Assembly: GCA_900758315.1 (NCBI GenBank)
Contig: CAAERF010000206.1
Span: 1-6,197, forward strand
Length of the DNA stretch: 6,197 nucleotides
Direction of reading: 5' to 3'
From: an uncultured Oscillospiraceae bacterium
Lineage (GTDB): Bacteria > Bacillota > Clostridia > Oscillospirales > Oscillospiraceae
Shown here: positions 5,464 to 6,197 of the stretch, one piece after another
Position numbering within the stretch: the first letter of the stretch is position 1
How the letters are laid out: every line of letters starts with the position of its first letter
Notes under the pieces: generated by a model
What the model saw: only the letters and a program-made list of their open reading frames with translations
Told to the model about the DNA's origin: nothing
Database searches by the model: none
Made by a program: the position numbers and the translations under genes

Positions 5464-5655
5464 CTAAATCAAAGCGCGGCCTTTGCAAACCCGGAGCGGC
5501 AGAACGCGGATGCCCTTGGGCACCAGTTTCTTGTTCAGCCGGCATAAGTCTCTCGTCAGATCTTTCCGGCTGGGGCAGGCGCAGGAAAAGAGGTTTCCCG
5601 TCTTGATCCCGGCCAGGGTGGGAGAACAGTGACGAATCAGCAGATCCTCTGACAT
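5464..5655 (-). pseudogene. DUF3793 family gene, 5' remnant
   Basis: The frame encodes 63 residues beginning MSEDLLIRHCSPTLAGIKTG, which I recognise as the start of DUF3793 proteins; these are usually near 190 residues. It ends at TAG just after RALI, where family members normally continue with a Tyr-containing stretch, and no further family-like residues follow before the AraC-type gene 43 nt downstream. The ATG is preceded by GAGG at 9 nt; a GTG at 5670 would add five residues. DUF3793 genes often sit with ferrous iron uptake genes and DtxR-type regulators, which fits the neighbour at 5920. Function of the family is unknown to me. A nonsense change followed by decay, or truncation when the metal cassette arrived, are both possible. 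Confidence 0.72.
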
Positions 5656-5727
5656 AGGCGTTTCCCTCACAAAATCATGTCCAGATGCGGACAGTGCGGT
5701 GAAATGTGGAATACTGACAATTTAAGG

Positions 5728-5747
5728 CGGTTAGCAGCAGCTAACCG
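5728..5747. promoter_or_regulatory. operator candidate 1, GGTTAG-N6-CTAACC
   Basis: CGGTTAGC-AGCA-GCTAACCG is a perfect 8-bp dyad. Its half-sites equal those of the known DtxR/IdeR consensus, but they are six bases apart where that consensus has one. It lies about 50 bp downstream of the leftward promoter's expected start, so it could be a roadblock site, or an RNA hairpin in the leader. Confidence 0.6.
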
Positions 5748-5774
5748 ATGCACCGAAAATATGGCCACCGCTTT

Positions 5775-5796
5775 TTGGTTAGTGATGGCTAACTAA
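5775..5796. promoter_or_regulatory. operator candidate 2 at leftward transcription start
   Basis: TTGGTTAG-TGATGG-CTAACTAA is a second copy of the GGTTAG-N6-CTAACY pattern, centred 48 bp from operator 1. It lies just after the minus-strand -10, covering the expected start point, an ideal position for repression. Confidence 0.65.
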
Positions 5797-5800
5797 TGCA

Positions 5801-5829
5801 ATTATATATAGGACTCGTTCGCTTGTCAA
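5801..5829 (-). promoter_or_regulatory. consensus leftward promoter TTGACA-17-TATAAT
   Basis: On the minus strand TTGACA (5829-5824), 17 nt, TATAAT (5806-5801): a perfect housekeeping-sigma match. The start is expected near 5795, giving a leader of about 140 nt to the DUF3793 remnant. It probably also feeds the AraC-type gene and may reach the metal operon. Confidence 0.85.
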
Positions 5830-5880
5830 GAGGACGGATGGATTTTGCAAACAGAAAAAATGGCGCTTGTCGGACGCCTG

Positions 5881-5889
5881 TGTTATAAT
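5881..5889 (+). promoter_or_regulatory. extended -10 promoter of the DtxR-type gene
   Basis: TGTTATAAT is a full extended -10 (TGn-TATAAT), about 30 nt before the ATG at 5920; the -35 region is poor, as is usual for such promoters. GGAGG (5910-5914) follows, 5 nt before the start codon. Neither palindrome overlaps it. Confidence 0.7.
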
Positions 5890-5919
5890 AAGCAAAACGC
5901 CCGTTTTTTGGAGGTTCCT

Positions 5920-6197
5920 ATGGCGATTCACGAGTCTGGCCAGATGTATCTGGAAACCATCTATATTCTTTCGCAGAACAGCGCCTTCGTTCGAGCTATC
6001 GATGTGGGAGCGCAGTTGGGCTTTACCAAGCCCAGCGTCAGCAGAGCCATGTCCGTTCTGAAAAAGGACGGATATGTGAATGTGGATGCTGACGGAGCAA
6101 TTACCCTGACGGAGACCGGGCTTGCCATTGCTAAGACGATGTACACCCGCCACACGGTGTTGAGCCAGATGCTGATGGAATTGGGCGTGGACGAGGA
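5920..6197 (+). CDS. DtxR-family metal-dependent regulator, 5' part only
   Basis: The first 92 codons of a DtxR/MntR/IdeR-type repressor, cut by the window edge. The family binds DNA when loaded with Fe(II) or Mn(II). Visible parts are the opening HESGQMYLETIYIL, the helix-turn-helix (24-53, including FTKPSVSRAMSVLKKDGYV), the wing ITLTETG (61-67), and YTRHTVLSQMLMELGVDE (75-92), which begins the dimer and metal region. Met9 aligns with DtxR Met10, where manganese-type MntR has Asp8; Glu12 and His78 match MntR Glu11 and His77. This favours iron over manganese but is not decisive. GGAGG with 5 nt spacing supports the start. It is divergent from the DUF3793 remnant, with two palindromes between them. 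Confidence 0.92.
   Translation, partial: MAIHESGQMYLETIYILSQNSAFVRAIDVGAQLGFTKPSVSRAMSVLKKDGYVNVDADGAITLTETGLAIAKTMYTRHTVLSQMLMELGVDE

Noticed and set aside
5779..6153. 124-codon minus-strand open frame
   Set aside because: It is antisense to the clear DtxR-type gene and covers the divergent promoters.
1..6197. CRISPR array, tRNA or rRNA
   Set aside because: No regularly spaced repeats with unique spacers, no cloverleaf and no rRNA-like sequence were seen.

Overview
The window looks like chromosome plus accessory DNA from a gut-type Clostridia (Firmicutes, probably near Oscillospiraceae). That placement is an inference. It rests on the strong GGAGG ribosome binding sites, the GC-rich genes beside AT-rich regulatory DNA, and recognisable DUF6110, DUF3793 and DtxR-type proteins.

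Left part (1-1927): a gene-poor, mobile-element-like stretch. It holds a 149-bp imperfect inverted repeat with a purine-rich centre, a bidirectional terminator, about 430 bases without a convincing gene, and two small helix-turn-helix regulators: an XRE protein on the minus strand (709-996) and a Cro/C1-type protein on the plus strand (1619-1849). Upstream of the XRE gene is a candidate leader ORF that runs through two tandem minus-strand terminators and ends inside the XRE start region, a layout that suggests attenuation.

Middle part (1928-5420, minus strand): a metal-transport cassette. In transcription order it holds a cysteine-rich AraC-type regulator, a strong promoter candidate, a 26-codon single-span membrane peptide, a DUF6110 protein, an intercistronic hairpin, and a 694-residue P1B-type ATPase without the usual CPx membrane motif. 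A hairpin at 1848-1892 ends this operon and the convergent helix-turn-helix gene.

Right part (5464-6197): a 5' remnant of a DUF3793 gene on the minus strand, and divergently the start of a DtxR-family metalloregulator with the Met typical of iron-type members. Between them, a consensus TTGACA-17-TATAAT promoter faces left. A GGTTAG-N6-CTAACY palindrome covers its expected start point, and a second copy lies about 48 bp downstream. The simplest reading is that the DtxR-type protein represses leftward transcription of the DUF3793 remnant and possibly the metal cassette when metal is sufficient, while the AraC-type protein adds local control of the exporter. The metal (iron, manganese or zinc) cannot be decided from the sequence.
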